Positions 1-7,827 are shown, counted from the first letter of the stretch. The stretch is DNA of 64,000 bases from Actinoplanes xinjiangensis (GCF_003148685.1 NZ_QGGR01000004.1:124001-188000), one strand, 5' to 3'. The notes: generated from the sequence alone by a model not told the origin. Program-made: numbers and translations.

Positions 1-1140
1 GGGCGGGTCGCCACCGACGTGATCGACGGCTGGCGCATGGACCGCGGATTCCAGACGCTCAACACCGCCTACCCCCGGCTGCCCGCACTCGTCGACATCG
101 ACGCGCTCGACCTGCGCTACTTCACCTCCGGCGTGCTGGTGCGCCGCTGTGGCGAGCTGCACCGCCTGGAGAACCCGGTCCGCGAGCCGCTGATGACACC
201 GCAGACCCTGATCTCCGGCATCGGCACCCTCACCGACCGGCTCAAGTTCGCCGCCCTCGCCACCCGCTGCGCCACCCTGCCGGTCCACCGCCTCCTCGAC
301 ATGCCGGAGACCACCACCCAGGAGATGCTGCGCGCCGCCGGGCTCTCCCACCGGATCATCGAAGAGGCGCTGCGGCCGTTCTTCTCCGGCGTCTTCGCCG
401 ACCGGACCCTCGACACGTCCAGCCACGTCGCCGCGATGGTGCTGCGCTCGTTCGCCCGCGGCCGGATCGGGGTGCCCGCCGCCGGCATGGCCGCGCTGCC
501 CGCCGCGATCGCCGGGCCGCTGCCGTTCCCGCAACTGCTGATCGGCGCGCGGGCCCTCGCCGTCGGGCCCGGAATGGTCGTCACCGAGGGTGGCGAGGTC
601 CGGTGCCGGGCGGTGATCGTCGCCACCGACCCGATCGGCGCCGCGACCCTGCTGCCCGACCGGCTGCCCCGGCCCGACGTGCACAGCCTCACCACGTTCT
701 ACTTCGGCGCCGACCGCGCCCCCGTCGACGAGCCGATCCTCCTGCTCGACGGCGACCGGCGGGAGATCATCGCCAACACCGTCGTGATGAGCAACGCCGC
801 CCCCGAGTACGCCCCCGGCGGCAAGAGCCTCATCGCGGCCACCGTCGTCGGGATCTCGGCGCCCTCCGGCGCCTCGGAGACCGTCATCCGGGTCGAGCTG
901 GCGAGGATGTACGGGGTGCCGACCGACGACTGGGAACTCCTCGGTGTGGTCACCGTGCCGCAGGCTCTCCCCGCCGCCCGCCCGCCCCAGACCCGGCTGC
1001 GCAAGCCGGTCCACCTCGGCGACGGCCTCTTCGTCGCCGGCGACCACCGGGACAGCCCGTCGATTCAGGGCGCGATGGCCGGCGGCTGGCGCACCGCAGG
1101 ATCAGTCCTGGCATCACTTGGTGCCCGGGTAGGCGTTTAA
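1..1140 (+). CDS. FAD-dependent oxidoreductase (phytoene desaturase/amine oxidase-like), 5' partial
   Basis: The reading frame is open from the first base, so the N-terminal FAD-binding Rossmann segment lies outside the window. The visible part has the substrate region of the NAD(P)/FAD-dependent oxidoreductase superfamily and, near the C terminus, the conserved FAD-contacting segment LFVAGDHRDSPSIQGAM followed by a Gly-rich helix. Such enzymes oxidise or desaturate carbon chains or amines with FAD. The substrate cannot be told. A 56-aa gene follows 21 bp after the stop. A start at the in-frame ATG at 19 would give 373 aa, but that would lack the dinucleotide fold, so I treat the gene as truncated by the window edge. 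Confidence 0.85.
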   Translation, partial: GRVATDVIDGWRMDRGFQTLNTAYPRLPALVDIDALDLRYFTSGVLVRRCGELHRLENPVREPLMTPQTLISGIGTLTDRLKFAALATRCATLPVHRLLDMPETTTQEMLRAAGLSHRIIEEALRPFFSGVFADRTLDTSSHVAAMVLRSFARGRIGVPAAGMAALPAAIAGPLPFPQLLIGARALAVGPGMVVTEGGEVRCRAVIVATDPIGAATLLPDRLPRPDVHSLTTFYFGADRAPVDEPILLLDGDRREIIANTVVMSNAAPEYAPGGKSLIAATVVGISAPSGASETVIRVELARMYGVPTDDWELLGVVTVPQALPAARPPQTRLRKPVHLGDGLFVAGDHRDSPSIQGAMAGGWRTAGSVLASLGARVGV

Positions 1141-1161
1141 TGCCTGTTTCAGGGGGTTTCA

Positions 1162-1332
1162 ATGAGCGACATCAACCCGGAGAACTACGCTGAATTCACC
1201 ACCCAGGACGGCCCCGAATGCCCCAGCTGCTCCGATGAGGAGACGCCCCGGGTGGAGGATCTCCAGCCACCGGACATGGTCGAAGATCCCCGGCGACAGA
1301 TCATTCTTCTGCCGAAATCCCTGGTGCCGTGA
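1162..1332 (+). CDS. Small acidic hypothetical protein (56 aa) with a CxxC pair
   Basis: ATG at 1162 is preceded by AGGGGG about six bases upstream. The product is 56 aa, acidic (many Asp/Glu), with the motif ECPSC in the middle and a basic then hydrophobic tail (RRQIILLPKSLVP). The single CxxC could bind metal or be redox active, but one pair is not diagnostic. It lies 21 bp downstream of the FAD oxidoreductase and is probably co-transcribed with it. I do not recognise the family. Good RBS and spacing make it likely real. Confidence 0.6.
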   Translation: MSDINPENYAEFTTQDGPECPSCSDEETPRVEDLQPPDMVEDPRRQIILLPKSLVP

Positions 1333-1382
1333 TAGATCGCTAGGCTCGGGGGCGGGGCACGGGATAGGATCGCCGCCGGTAC

Positions 1383-1459
1383 GGGGCGGTAGCTCAGTGG
1401 GTTAGAGCAGTCGACTCATAATCGATCGGTCACGGGTTCGAGTCCCGTCCGCCCCACCA
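1383..1459 (+). tRNA. tRNA with CAT anticodon (elongator Met; tRNA-Ile2 possible)
   Basis: The 77-nt cloverleaf can be drawn by eye. The acceptor arms are GGGGCGG (1383-1389) and CCGCCCC (1449-1455), the D stem is GCTC/GAGC, and the anticodon stem is 1410-1414/1422-1426 with loop CTCATAA (anticodon 1417-1419). The variable loop has 5 nt, and the T arm ACGGG-TTCGAGT-CCCGT is followed by discriminator A and an encoded CCA (1457-1459). The CAT anticodon and lack of initiator features fit elongator tRNA-Met. A lysidine-modified tRNA-Ile2 cannot be excluded from sequence alone. The 3' half is the integration target of the adjacent serine integrase element. Confidence 0.95.
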
Positions 1460-3065
1460 GGTTTGGCATTGCGCGAACCGGATCCGGTTCGTTGCCGTCG
1501 CCGGTGGACGTAGCGGGTGTCGCCGCGTCCACCGCGACGGGCTCGTCGCGGGGCAGCCGGAACACGGGGATGATCTCGTCGTCGATGATGCGGATCTCGG
1601 CGATCAGCTCTTCGATGATGGCCTTGCGTTCGGGTGAGTCGCCGTTGGCGATCACGTGTTCGAGGCGGGCTCGGGTCTTCGCGAGGGTACTGGGTGACGG
1701 TGCGACGGGTTCGTCGCTGATCAGGTCGGTGATCTCGTCGCGGCGGACTTTGAGGGCTTCGATCTCGGTACGGAGTTCGCGCAGGCGCGGGCCGGTGTCT
1801 TCCTCGTCCATGGTGCCGTTCTCGAACGCCGTTCGGTATTTGTCGCGTGCGGTGGTCTTGGCGGTGATGGCGGCTTCGATGGCGTCGAGTTCGGCGTGCC
1901 GGTCGGCATTGGTGTCGCGGTGGTGGGCGCGCGCCTGGTTGATCGCGGTGGCGATGAGTGTGTCGGCGTCGCGGTAGAAGTCGTGGAGGGCCTGGAGGAC
2001 GGCTTCGTCCATGGCGGGGGCGTCCAGGCGGGGACTGGTGCAGCCGTGGGCGCCGTATCGGCTGCGGGAGTAGCAGGTGTAGTAGTGGTAGCTGCGGGTG
2101 CGGCCTTTCGCTGAGGTGCCGATGTACTTGTTCTTGCAGCGTGGGCAGGTGATCAGGCCGGTGAGGTGGTAGTCGGATCCGTTCATGGCTCGCTGGTTGT
2201 GGGCGTCGGAGCGGGAGTCGGCGATCTCGCGGATGTGGTCCCAGGTGGGGCGGTCGATGAGCGCGGGGTGGGCGTCGGGGACGTGGGTGTCGCCGTAGAC
2301 GATGTCGCCGGTGTAGGCGGGGTTCTCCAGGAGACGGCCGATCGTCATGCCGGACCATTTCTTGCCGGTGCGGTTGGTGATGCCGCGCCGGTTGAGTTCG
2401 TCGGCTATGGCGCGGGTGCCGAGGCGTTTCTTCACGTACATGCGGACGATTTCGCAGAGGATCGCCGCCTCGTGCTCGTGTGGTGTGAGTTTCTGGGTTG
2501 CTCGATCGATGAGGTAGCCGTAGGGGCGGTTGCCGCCGGGCCATTTTCCTTTGGCGGCTTTGGCGTTCATTCCGTTGATGACGCGATCGATGATGGTTTC
2601 TCGTTCGAATTCGGCGAAGACGCCGAGGAGTTGGACGAGCATGCGTCCGATGGAGGTGGAGGTGTCGAACGGTTCGGTGGCGGAGGTGAACGCGACTCCG
2701 GCGTCTTCGAGTTGACCGAGCAGGTCCAGAAGGTCGGACAGGCGGCGGGAGAACCGGTCGACGCGGTAGACGAGTAGCACGTCGTATCGGCCGGCTGCGG
2801 CGGCGCGCAGAGCGCGTTGCAGGCCGGGTCGTTCGGTGGTGGCGCCGGACGCGTCGTCGGTGAAGGGTTCTCCGGCGATGATCCATCCGGGCTGGGAGTT
2901 GACGTACGAGGTGAGCGCGGCGAGTTGGGCGTCGATGGAGAACGGCTGGTGCTCGTCGTCGGTGGAGCGACGCAGGTAGAGAGCGACGCGGCGCGTGCCG
3001 GTGGGGGTGTCACCGAAACCGGGGCGTGGGCGGCGGCGTCGGGAGCGGGCGGTGGTGGCTGCCAC
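1416..3065 (-). CDS. Large serine recombinase (integrase) of the integrated element
   Basis: 549 aa from GTG 3065, which follows an AAAAGGAAA ribosome-binding site; a longer open frame upstream has noncoding character. The resolvase catalytic domain comes first (residues about 25-165; nucleophile Ser34 in YLRRSTD, plus YRVDRFSRR). Then come the recombinase domain, a zinc ribbon (CPRC near residue 300 with two later Cys), and a coiled coil rich in Glu/Arg (about 400-450). This is the layout of phiC31/Bxb1-type integrases, which recombine attP and attB without host factors. The C terminus ends in GRTGLEPVT, the classic antisense translation of a tRNA: the last 44 nt lie opposite the tRNA and the stop TGA is read from its anticodon loop. 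It marks the element's left end. Confidence 0.93.
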   Translation of the reverse strand: MAATTARSRRRRPRPGFGDTPTGTRRVALYLRRSTDDEHQPFSIDAQLAALTSYVNSQPGWIIAGEPFTDDASGATTERPGLQRALRAAAAGRYDVLLVYRVDRFSRRLSDLLDLLGQLEDAGVAFTSATEPFDTSTSIGRMLVQLLGVFAEFERETIIDRVINGMNAKAAKGKWPGGNRPYGYLIDRATQKLTPHEHEAAILCEIVRMYVKKRLGTRAIADELNRRGITNRTGKKWSGMTIGRLLENPAYTGDIVYGDTHVPDAHPALIDRPTWDHIREIADSRSDAHNQRAMNGSDYHLTGLITCPRCKNKYIGTSAKGRTRSYHYYTCYSRSRYGAHGCTSPRLDAPAMDEAVLQALHDFYRDADTLIATAINQARAHHRDTNADRHAELDAIEAAITAKTTARDKYRTAFENGTMDEEDTGPRLRELRTEIEALKVRRDEITDLISDEPVAPSPSTLAKTRARLEHVIANGDSPERKAIIEELIAEIRIIDDEIIPVFRLPRDEPVAVDAATPATSTGDGNEPDPVRAMPNLVGRTGLEPVTDRL

Positions 3066-3092
3066 GAGCGTTTCCTTTTCGAGGGGTGGTGG

Positions 3093-3123
3093 GGCGGGGT
3101 GGCGCTTGTCGCGCCACCCCGCC
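3093..3123 (-). terminator. Strong GC hairpin between small ORF and integrase
   Basis: Perfect 13-bp inverted repeat, GGCGGGGTGGCGC (3093-3105) and its complement (3111-3123), with a 5-nt loop TTGTC. No U tract follows. It lies between the stop of the 30-aa ORF (3134) and the integrase RBS, so it could attenuate integrase transcription or terminate upstream transcripts. Confidence 0.6.
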
Positions 3124-3133
3124 TGGTCGTGCG

Positions 3134-3226
3134 TCATGCGGTCAGGTCGTCGGGGTGTTCGCGTTCGTAGCGGGCGATGAGGACGGCGAGTGCTTCCACC
3201 GCCCTGGCGTATTGGGCGTCGGTCAT
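3134..3226 (-). CDS. 30-aa small protein upstream of the integrase
   Basis: ATG 3226 gives a 30-aa product with an amphipathic helix (MTDAQYARAVEALAVLIARY, then a polar tail). It sits directly upstream of the serine integrase on the same strand. The frame is open further upstream to 3496, but that extension lies in AT-richer DNA without coding character. Very short proteins of this kind next to serine integrases can be recombination directionality factors or simple conserved ORFs. That role is inference. The RBS is weak. Confidence 0.4.
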   Translation of the reverse strand: MTDAQYARAVEALAVLIARYEREHPDDLTA

Positions 3227-3512
3227 GGGGACCGTTTCGATGTGGTGGATTCGGATGTCGGTTATGGCGGCCTGTTTCCGGCCCGATGCGGTCCGTGATT
3301 TTCTGGCTTCTCTGGATCCTGGACCGGTTTCGACAGGCGCATTTCGATGATACCCGATTTCTGTTGCTGAATGGTCGGGGTCGCGCGGCATATGCCTCCA
3401 TGAGAGATACGCAAGATTGAGTGTGGCGCGTGACGAATCATGTGCTCGTATTCCTTTCTTCATTGCGGCTTCTGCAATTGCATCTTGGCTGACCAAAGGT
3501 TCTTGGCGCGAG
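3227..3512. other. AT-richer noncoding stretch upstream of the integrase unit
   Basis: About 285 bases with visibly lower G+C than the surroundings (for example around 3330-3480) and no convincing gene. It probably holds the promoter of the integrase unit and may hold part of the element's attachment or control region. I could not pick a specific -35/-10 pair with confidence. Confidence 0.45.
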
Positions 3513-3547
3513 CCGTGGCCGGCACCCCGACGGGGTGCCGGCCACGG
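3513..3547 (-). terminator. Perfect 17-bp hairpin terminator
   Basis: Arms 3513-3529 and 3531-3547 are exact complements (core GTGGCCGGCACCCC) around a single central A. The hairpin lies 16 bp past the stop codon of the minus-strand gene ending at 3564, where an intrinsic terminator is expected. Actinobacterial terminators often lack the U run, as here. Confidence 0.75.
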
Positions 3548-3563
3548 TGAGAGCGTGCGAGTG

Positions 3564-4211
3564 CTACTGGAGTTGTGGTGCCGTCTGGTCGTCGGTGACG
3601 AAGACGTCGAGCAGTGCGACGGCGTGGCGTAGCCGGGATTGGGCGTCGCGGTTGCTGGTGGAGTACTGCAGGTCGGCGTGGAGTTGGTCGACGACGCCGA
3701 TGACTGGGGCGGTGCGGATGGCGGCTTGGGGTGTGCCGCGTAGCCAGGTGGTGGCGAGTTGCCGGGAGGCGGCCGCTGCGGCGAGGTTCGTCGTGGAGGC
3801 CGCGTAGTTGCGGCGGCCGGTGTCCGGGTGGTGTCGATTGGTGGGTCCGGGCGGTTCGGTGGTGAAGATGCGTAGCCATCGGACGGCGCGGCGTAGGGCG
3901 TGGTGGGCTTGTTGGTCGCTGATGTGGTCGTCGCGCAGGATGTCGAGGAGTTCGGCGACCATGGCGATCACTGGGGCGGTCTGGACCGCCTTGCTCGGAT
4001 GTGCCAGCAGGGTTGCGGTGAACCACTGCACGTCGTGAGGGTGGCGGATCGGTTCCGGTTCGCCGAGTAGTTCGGCGAGGGTTCGTGTCGTTTGCATGTC
4101 GTCTCCGTGGTCGTCGGTCGGGAGCGGCGGCACGCTGGTCTTCGCGGGGTGCTGCTCGTTGGTGTCGTGGTGGTTGCTGGTCGTGGTGGTTTCGGGTTCG
4201 TGGGCGTTCAT
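3564..4211 (-). CDS. Hypothetical protein of the integrative element (215 aa)
   Basis: ATG 4211 overlaps the stop of the upstream replication-relaxation gene (TGATG), so translation is coupled. The product starts with a Thr/His/Asn-rich disordered segment. It then has two repeats of a similar helical unit: residues about 58-105 (WFTATLLAHPSKAVQTAPVIAMV) and about 150-200 (ATTWLRGTPQAAIRTAPVIGVV). Each ends in a helix followed by FTT or FVT. The internal duplication suggests a tandem all-helical fold. I do not recognise the family. Position suggests an accessory to the relaxation-like protein. A 17-bp hairpin follows the stop. Confidence 0.7.
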   Translation of the reverse strand: MNAHEPETTTTSNHHDTNEQHPAKTSVPPLPTDDHGDDMQTTRTLAELLGEPEPIRHPHDVQWFTATLLAHPSKAVQTAPVIAMVAELLDILRDDHISDQQAHHALRRAVRWLRIFTTEPPGPTNRHHPDTGRRNYAASTTNLAAAAASRQLATTWLRGTPQAAIRTAPVIGVVDQLHADLQYSTSNRDAQSRLRHAVALLDVFVTDDQTAPQLQ

Positions 4212-5104
4212 CAGGTGTGCTCCGTGATCTCGTGGTCGTCGTACGGGAGTTCGGCGAGGCGTAGTCGGGGACCGTGGTGGCCGTGCAGCCACCACACGTT
4301 CTCGGCGGGTGACTGGCCGGTTGCGGTGGCGTGGTCGCTGGCGGCGGTGGCCACCAGGTCGGGGACGTCGGTGTCGGTCAGGAGGTGGTGGAGGTTGAGT
4401 TCGCGGCGGGTCGAGGGCAGCCAGAACAGCACCGGCCATCGCCAGCGGGTCATGTCCGCGAGCCGCACGTAGTTGATGATCTTGTTGGCGAGGACGGTCA
4501 GGCTCTCGGTGCCGAGATCCATCTCGAGCAGGAACGGCACCTGCCAGTCGTGTTCGGCCCAGACGCCGTGGGCGTCCGGGCGAGGCAGGCTGGTGAGCAG
4601 CATCAGGCTGGGGTCGTCGCCGGTGCGGAAGAAGGCTCCTCTCTCTTGCAGGGTGGAAGCGGACCGCCACTGGATCAGGCGGCTGCCGGGGTGGGTGCGT
4701 TCGTGGCCGGCCAGGTCGACGAAGAACTGGTTGGTGGCCAGCAGATGCGGCAGGTTCGCCCGGGAGGTCAGGTGCTGGCGGCGCTGCCGCGCCTGGTCGC
4801 GACGTGGGAGGGGGTCGCGGCGTTGGGCGGCGACGATCTCGGTGCCGAGTTGGTCGAGCAGGTAGTGGTACGGATAGGAGCCGCCCTCCCAGCGCTGTGG
4901 CCGGAACCGGGCCACCACACCCAACGCGAGAAGCTTGAGCAGCCGCCGCTGACAGAACGTCAGCGACCCGAACAGGGCGGTGTTGATCTGGTCGGTGGTC
5001 AGGACGCCGTGGTCGTAGAGCCAGCCGAGCAGCCGCAGATCACGGCCGGTGAGAGCGGACTGCGCCCGCAGTAGGCGCTGTTCAGTGCTGGTAGGGATAG
5101 GCAT
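4211..5104 (-). CDS. Replication-relaxation family protein
   Basis: 297 aa from ATG 5104 (GGGGGGTG just upstream). It begins with a winged-helix-like segment (RDLRLLGWLYDHGVLTTDQI, residues about 19-38; then CQRRLLKLLALGVVARF). A central Leu-rich region and an acidic EMDLGTESL block follow. This pattern matches the Replic_Relax family (PF13814) of actinobacterial plasmids and integrative elements, thought to take part in plasmid replication or DNA processing. It is coupled to the downstream 215-aa gene. Family assignment is by recognition of the motif layout, not a search. Confidence 0.75.
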   Translation of the reverse strand: MPIPTSTEQRLLRAQSALTGRDLRLLGWLYDHGVLTTDQINTALFGSLTFCQRRLLKLLALGVVARFRPQRWEGGSYPYHYLLDQLGTEIVAAQRRDPLPRRDQARQRRQHLTSRANLPHLLATNQFFVDLAGHERTHPGSRLIQWRSASTLQERGAFFRTGDDPSLMLLTSLPRPDAHGVWAEHDWQVPFLLEMDLGTESLTVLANKIINYVRLADMTRWRWPVLFWLPSTRRELNLHHLLTDTDVPDLVATAASDHATATGQSPAENVWWLHGHHGPRLRLAELPYDDHEITEHT

Positions 5105-5546
5105 CACCCCCCGGGGAGACCCCAGACGAGGGTCTGTCGCAGCACACGACGACCGTCGCCGGATAGCGGCTGACCTGGGCTGACAGGTGGACGATGGGGT
5201 CGGTGTGGGGGTCGGTGTCAAGACCGACCCCCACACCGTCACCCGGACACACTCCGGCACCGACACCCCGGCCCCACCCAGCCAGTCGGTCTGAGTCGAA
5301 AGCCGTGCTGGTCCCGTTCCGAGGAAGGGATGCGTCGGCTGGTTGACCTGGTGGCGCTGTGATCGATGGTCCGGGCGTGCTGTCGCAGTTGGGTGCCAGT
5401 TGGGTTCCGAGCGAAGTAGACAGCAATGGTGATGGACCGTTGGTCGCGGGCGTGACAGGTTCTGACAGATCGACCGCGGGCGTTGGGCCTGGACTTCGGC
5501 AGGAGCACGGAGGTACCTTCCGTGGCCCTGCTGACGGGCGGTTCAT
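5082..5546 (-). CDS. Possible Pro-rich small protein or leader ORF (154 aa)
   Basis: ATG 5546 has a strong RBS (GAAGGAG seven bases upstream), which argues for real initiation. The frame runs 154 codons and overlaps the start of the replication-relaxation gene by 23 bp. The product is rich in Pro, Gly, Thr and Ser with no recognisable domain. The same DNA carries a 16-bp inverted repeat and TGACAG repeats, which look regulatory. It may therefore be a leader ORF over a control region rather than a functional protein. Confidence 0.35.
   Translation of the reverse strand: MNRPSAGPRKVPPCSCRSPGPTPAVDLSEPVTPATNGPSPLLSTSLGTQLAPNCDSTPGPSITAPPGQPADASLPRNGTSTAFDSDRLAGWGRGVGAGVCPGDGVGVGLDTDPHTDPIVHLSAQVSRYPATVVVCCDRPSSGVSPGGDAYPYQH
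5201..5238. repeat. Perfect 16-bp inverted repeat
   Basis: Arms CGGTGTGGGGGTCGGT (5201-5216) and its exact complement (5223-5238) flank a 6-nt loop GTCAAG. It lies about 100 bp upstream of the replication-relaxation gene. It could be an attenuator, a protein-binding site, or a structured origin or transfer site. Nothing in the sequence chooses between these. Confidence 0.6.
5453..5468. promoter_or_regulatory. TGACAG direct repeat pair, period 10
   Basis: TGACAG at 5453-5458 and 5463-5468, exactly one helical turn apart, in the context GTGACAGGTTCTGACAGATC. The same composite motif recurs at 6450-6465. A weaker pair (TGACCT 5171, TGACAG 5181) has the same 10-bp spacing. This looks like a direct-repeat binding site for an element-encoded regulator. 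Confidence 0.45.
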
Positions 5547-5608
5547 GGACACTCCTTCTCGTTGATAGGACGGCAGGCGGCTCGCCGCAGCGCCGCCGAC
5601 GCCCGTCA

Positions 5609-6388
5609 TCACGACGGCGAGCCGGTGACGGCGGCAGTCGGCAGGTCGGCTTTCCCCGTGGTCGGGGGTGCGTCGCCGTCTCCGGTTGATGCTTCGGGGC
5701 GGGCGGGTTGGTCGCGGATGAGCTTGACCAGCGCGGACGCCCGCGCATTGGACATCGCGTGGCCCTGTCGGCGGAGCACGTCGGCCAGGGCTTCGCGTGA
5801 CAGTGGCCGACCCTCGCGGGCCAGGTCGTCCGCGGCTTTGCGGGCGACGGGGAGTAAGTCGCGGATCTCGTCATCGACTGTCGCGGGTGGCGGACCGTCG
5901 TCCGCGACGGTTGGTGGTGGCTGCGGACGTCCGGGACCGTCCGGGACGGCCGCCGAGGCCGGGACCGTGACGGCCGGACCGTGCCCGGCTCGGCCGAGTG
6001 CGATCTTCACCATGGCCAGGAACCCGACCGCTGGTAGCGCCGCTGCGAGCCAGCCGATGACCGACGGTTCGGCCTCCACGACCTGCGCGCCCAGCGACAG
6101 CACCACAGCGACGACCAGCACCACGGCTGGGAACCACAGGTGAGCACCGAGGCGTTTACGGCGCCGTAGTTCCAGGCCGCCGGCCACGGACATCAACTCC
6201 AGCACCACGGCGTCGGCCCACGCCAGCCACCCTGGCTGGCCGTGAGCCTCGGCGACGTCGTGCACGTGCGTGAACGAGGCCGCCGCCGCGGCCGCCCCGA
6301 TCGCCAGCATGATGACGACCTGGACGACACCCTCGACCCGGGCGGCACGGTCCACCCGTGTCGGGAGTGGAGTGTTGGGTTCGCTCAC
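5609..6388 (-). CDS. DUF2637-type membrane protein
   Basis: 259 aa from GTG 6388 (GGAG eight bases upstream). The N-terminal half has four hydrophobic segments (for example VVQVVIMLAIGAAAAAASF, WADAVVLELMSVAGGLEL, WFPAVVLVVAVVLSLGAQVV and IGWLAAALPAVGFLAMVKIAL). The C-terminal half is a cytosolic Pro-rich linker and a helical region resembling a winged helix (RPLSREALADVLRRQGHAMSNARASALVKLI). DUF2637 proteins are typical of actinobacterial plasmids and integrative conjugative elements, where they sit near transfer and replication genes. It is divergent from the sigma-like gene, with TGACAG repeats between the two. Confidence 0.8.
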   Translation of the reverse strand: MSEPNTPLPTRVDRAARVEGVVQVVIMLAIGAAAAAASFTHVHDVAEAHGQPGWLAWADAVVLELMSVAGGLELRRRKRLGAHLWFPAVVLVVAVVLSLGAQVVEAEPSVIGWLAAALPAVGFLAMVKIALGRAGHGPAVTVPASAAVPDGPGRPQPPPTVADDGPPPATVDDEIRDLLPVARKAADDLAREGRPLSREALADVLRRQGHAMSNARASALVKLIRDQPARPEASTGDGDAPPTTGKADLPTAAVTGSPS

Positions 6389-6449
6389 CGGCGGCTCCGT
6401 ACCGGTGAGGCCCGGCCGTGCCGGGCGGTGGGAAGAGTTCCGGTCGCGG

Positions 6450-6538
6450 TGACAGGTCGTGACAGATCGCGAACGGGCGCGGATCGGCGCTGGTGACAGA
6501 TCCGGCGCGTATCCTGCTCTCCCCAAACAGCGTGACAG
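6450..6538. promoter_or_regulatory. Cluster of four TGACAG repeats upstream of the sigma-like gene
   Basis: TGACAG occurs at 6450, 6460, 6494 and 6533, the first two spaced by exactly 10 bp. They lie between the divergent DUF2637 gene (start 6388) and the sigma-like gene. The first pair repeats the composite motif seen at 5453-5468, which supports a common binding factor. If transcription of the sigma-like gene starts after them, its true start is at 6760-6763 rather than the upstream GTG at 6493. Confidence 0.5.
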
Positions 6539-6762
6539 TGATCGATAATCATGGTTTTACTCTCCACAAGAGACGACGAACCTGCCCGCGGCAGCGGAGC
6601 AGGGGACGAACGAAGCAGCCGCCGCAGCCCGAGGGCGGCGACGGCGGCACGCAAGCAAGAGAGCGCGGGCTTGCTACAGGAGAAAGGGGCGGCTCGACGC
6701 CGTTCTGGACACCAGACCGACAAGATTTTTTCCAGCGATCACACCGGCGACGGGGGTTGGTG

Positions 6763-7827
6763 GTGCAGCCGAACAGATCAACACCACTGTCGCGGCGCGC
6801 TGAGCTGGGCCTACGGGATCTCACTCCGCTCGTGCTGCCGGGCAGCCGGGACGGCATAGAAGCTCGGCACGGGCCGCTGTTCGACTGGTTCGAGGACCGC
6901 TTCGCGATGCTCAACTGGACCATCCCGGCCGATCGCCTTGGTCCCGGCCTGCCGCCCAGGGACATGCGGCCCCGCATGCTCCTGCGGTTCCTGCTCGAAG
7001 ACGCCGACTACCCCCAGCGGGACAAGATCTGGGCCGCCGTCATCACCGGCGCCCGCCGGCCAGCGACTGCCGAGCCCTACCGGCTCCTCGCGATCAACCT
7101 CGCCGTTCGCGGCCTGCGCCGCTCCCGCAAGCGCGTCGTCTTGGCCCACCGCGACGACACCGCCGACATCGACCACGACCTGCTCTACGGATTCCTGAAA
7201 CGGATGACGACCATCGACGTCCGGGCGACGAACCTCGGCATGAAACTGATCGAGAGCGGCATCACCCACGCCAAGGGCCAACAATCCCGGCCATCCCAAC
7301 AACCCCGGAAACCCCGGAAGCGCCGACCACCTGCGGCCATGGCCGACAGCACGCCCGATGAGGAAATCAGTGCCCTCTTCCACGAATTTCTGGCCGCGCT
7401 CGCCGCCGATGGAAGGCCGCTGGCCGAGCGGGACGTCAAACTGCTCACCATCACCGGTTTCGACCACGTCAGCATGAAGGACGCCGCCGACCAACTCGGC
7501 ATGAGCTTGGACGCCGCCTACAAGCAACGCCAGCGCGCCATGACCCGCTTCCTGAAGTACCTCGCCGCCCGCGACCGGGAACCCGACGAGAAACCGGCCG
7601 GTGGAGTTCGCGGGAAGTCGGCTACCGGTCGCGGTGCCACGGCATCCGCGGAGGCGGCGGCAGCATCGACTCGTCGAACGGCTCCGCACCCTGGCCCACC
7701 GCGACCAACTCGCCGATCAGCGCCGACAGCTCCTGCTGCCAGCTCGGATCACGATCGATCCGCAACACCCCACGGATCCGATCCGACACCACCAACACCG
7801 GACCACCCGAACGACCGGCCACACTGA
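6763..7827 (+). CDS. Sigma-70 region 4-like HTH protein
   Basis: From GTG 6763 the product is 354 aa; the frame is open back to GTG 6493, but that part overlaps repeats and is Arg-rich. The middle has a helical block (LFDWFEDRFAMLNWTIPADR; LLRFLLEDADYPQRDKIWAAV). Residues about 195-245 form a sigma region 4-like helix-turn-helix: ERDVKLLTITGFDHVSMKDA, then QLGMSLDAAYKQRQRAM. A Pro/Thr/Ser-rich tail follows. Region 4 HTHs bind promoter -35 elements or act as regulators, but region 2 is not evident, so it need not be a working sigma factor. The last 206 bp are antisense to the gene ending at 7622, and one of the two C termini may be wrong. Confidence 0.6.
   Translation: MQPNRSTPLSRRAELGLRDLTPLVLPGSRDGIEARHGPLFDWFEDRFAMLNWTIPADRLGPGLPPRDMRPRMLLRFLLEDADYPQRDKIWAAVITGARRPATAEPYRLLAINLAVRGLRRSRKRVVLAHRDDTADIDHDLLYGFLKRMTTIDVRATNLGMKLIESGITHAKGQQSRPSQQPRKPRKRRPPAAMADSTPDEEISALFHEFLAALAADGRPLAERDVKLLTITGFDHVSMKDAADQLGMSLDAAYKQRQRAMTRFLKYLAARDREPDEKPAGGVRGKSATGRGATASAEAAAASTRRTAPHPGPPRPTRRSAPTAPAASSDHDRSATPHGSDPTPPTPDHPNDRPH

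Noticed and set aside
117..695. Minus-strand open frame inside the FAD oxidoreductase
   Set aside because: Ser/Arg-rich shadow of the real gene; no RBS or motif.
1402..2886. Long minus-strand frame (494 aa) inside the integrase
   Set aside because: Arg/His/Pro-rich out-of-frame product typical of high-GC shadows; the integrase frame has clear recombinase motifs.
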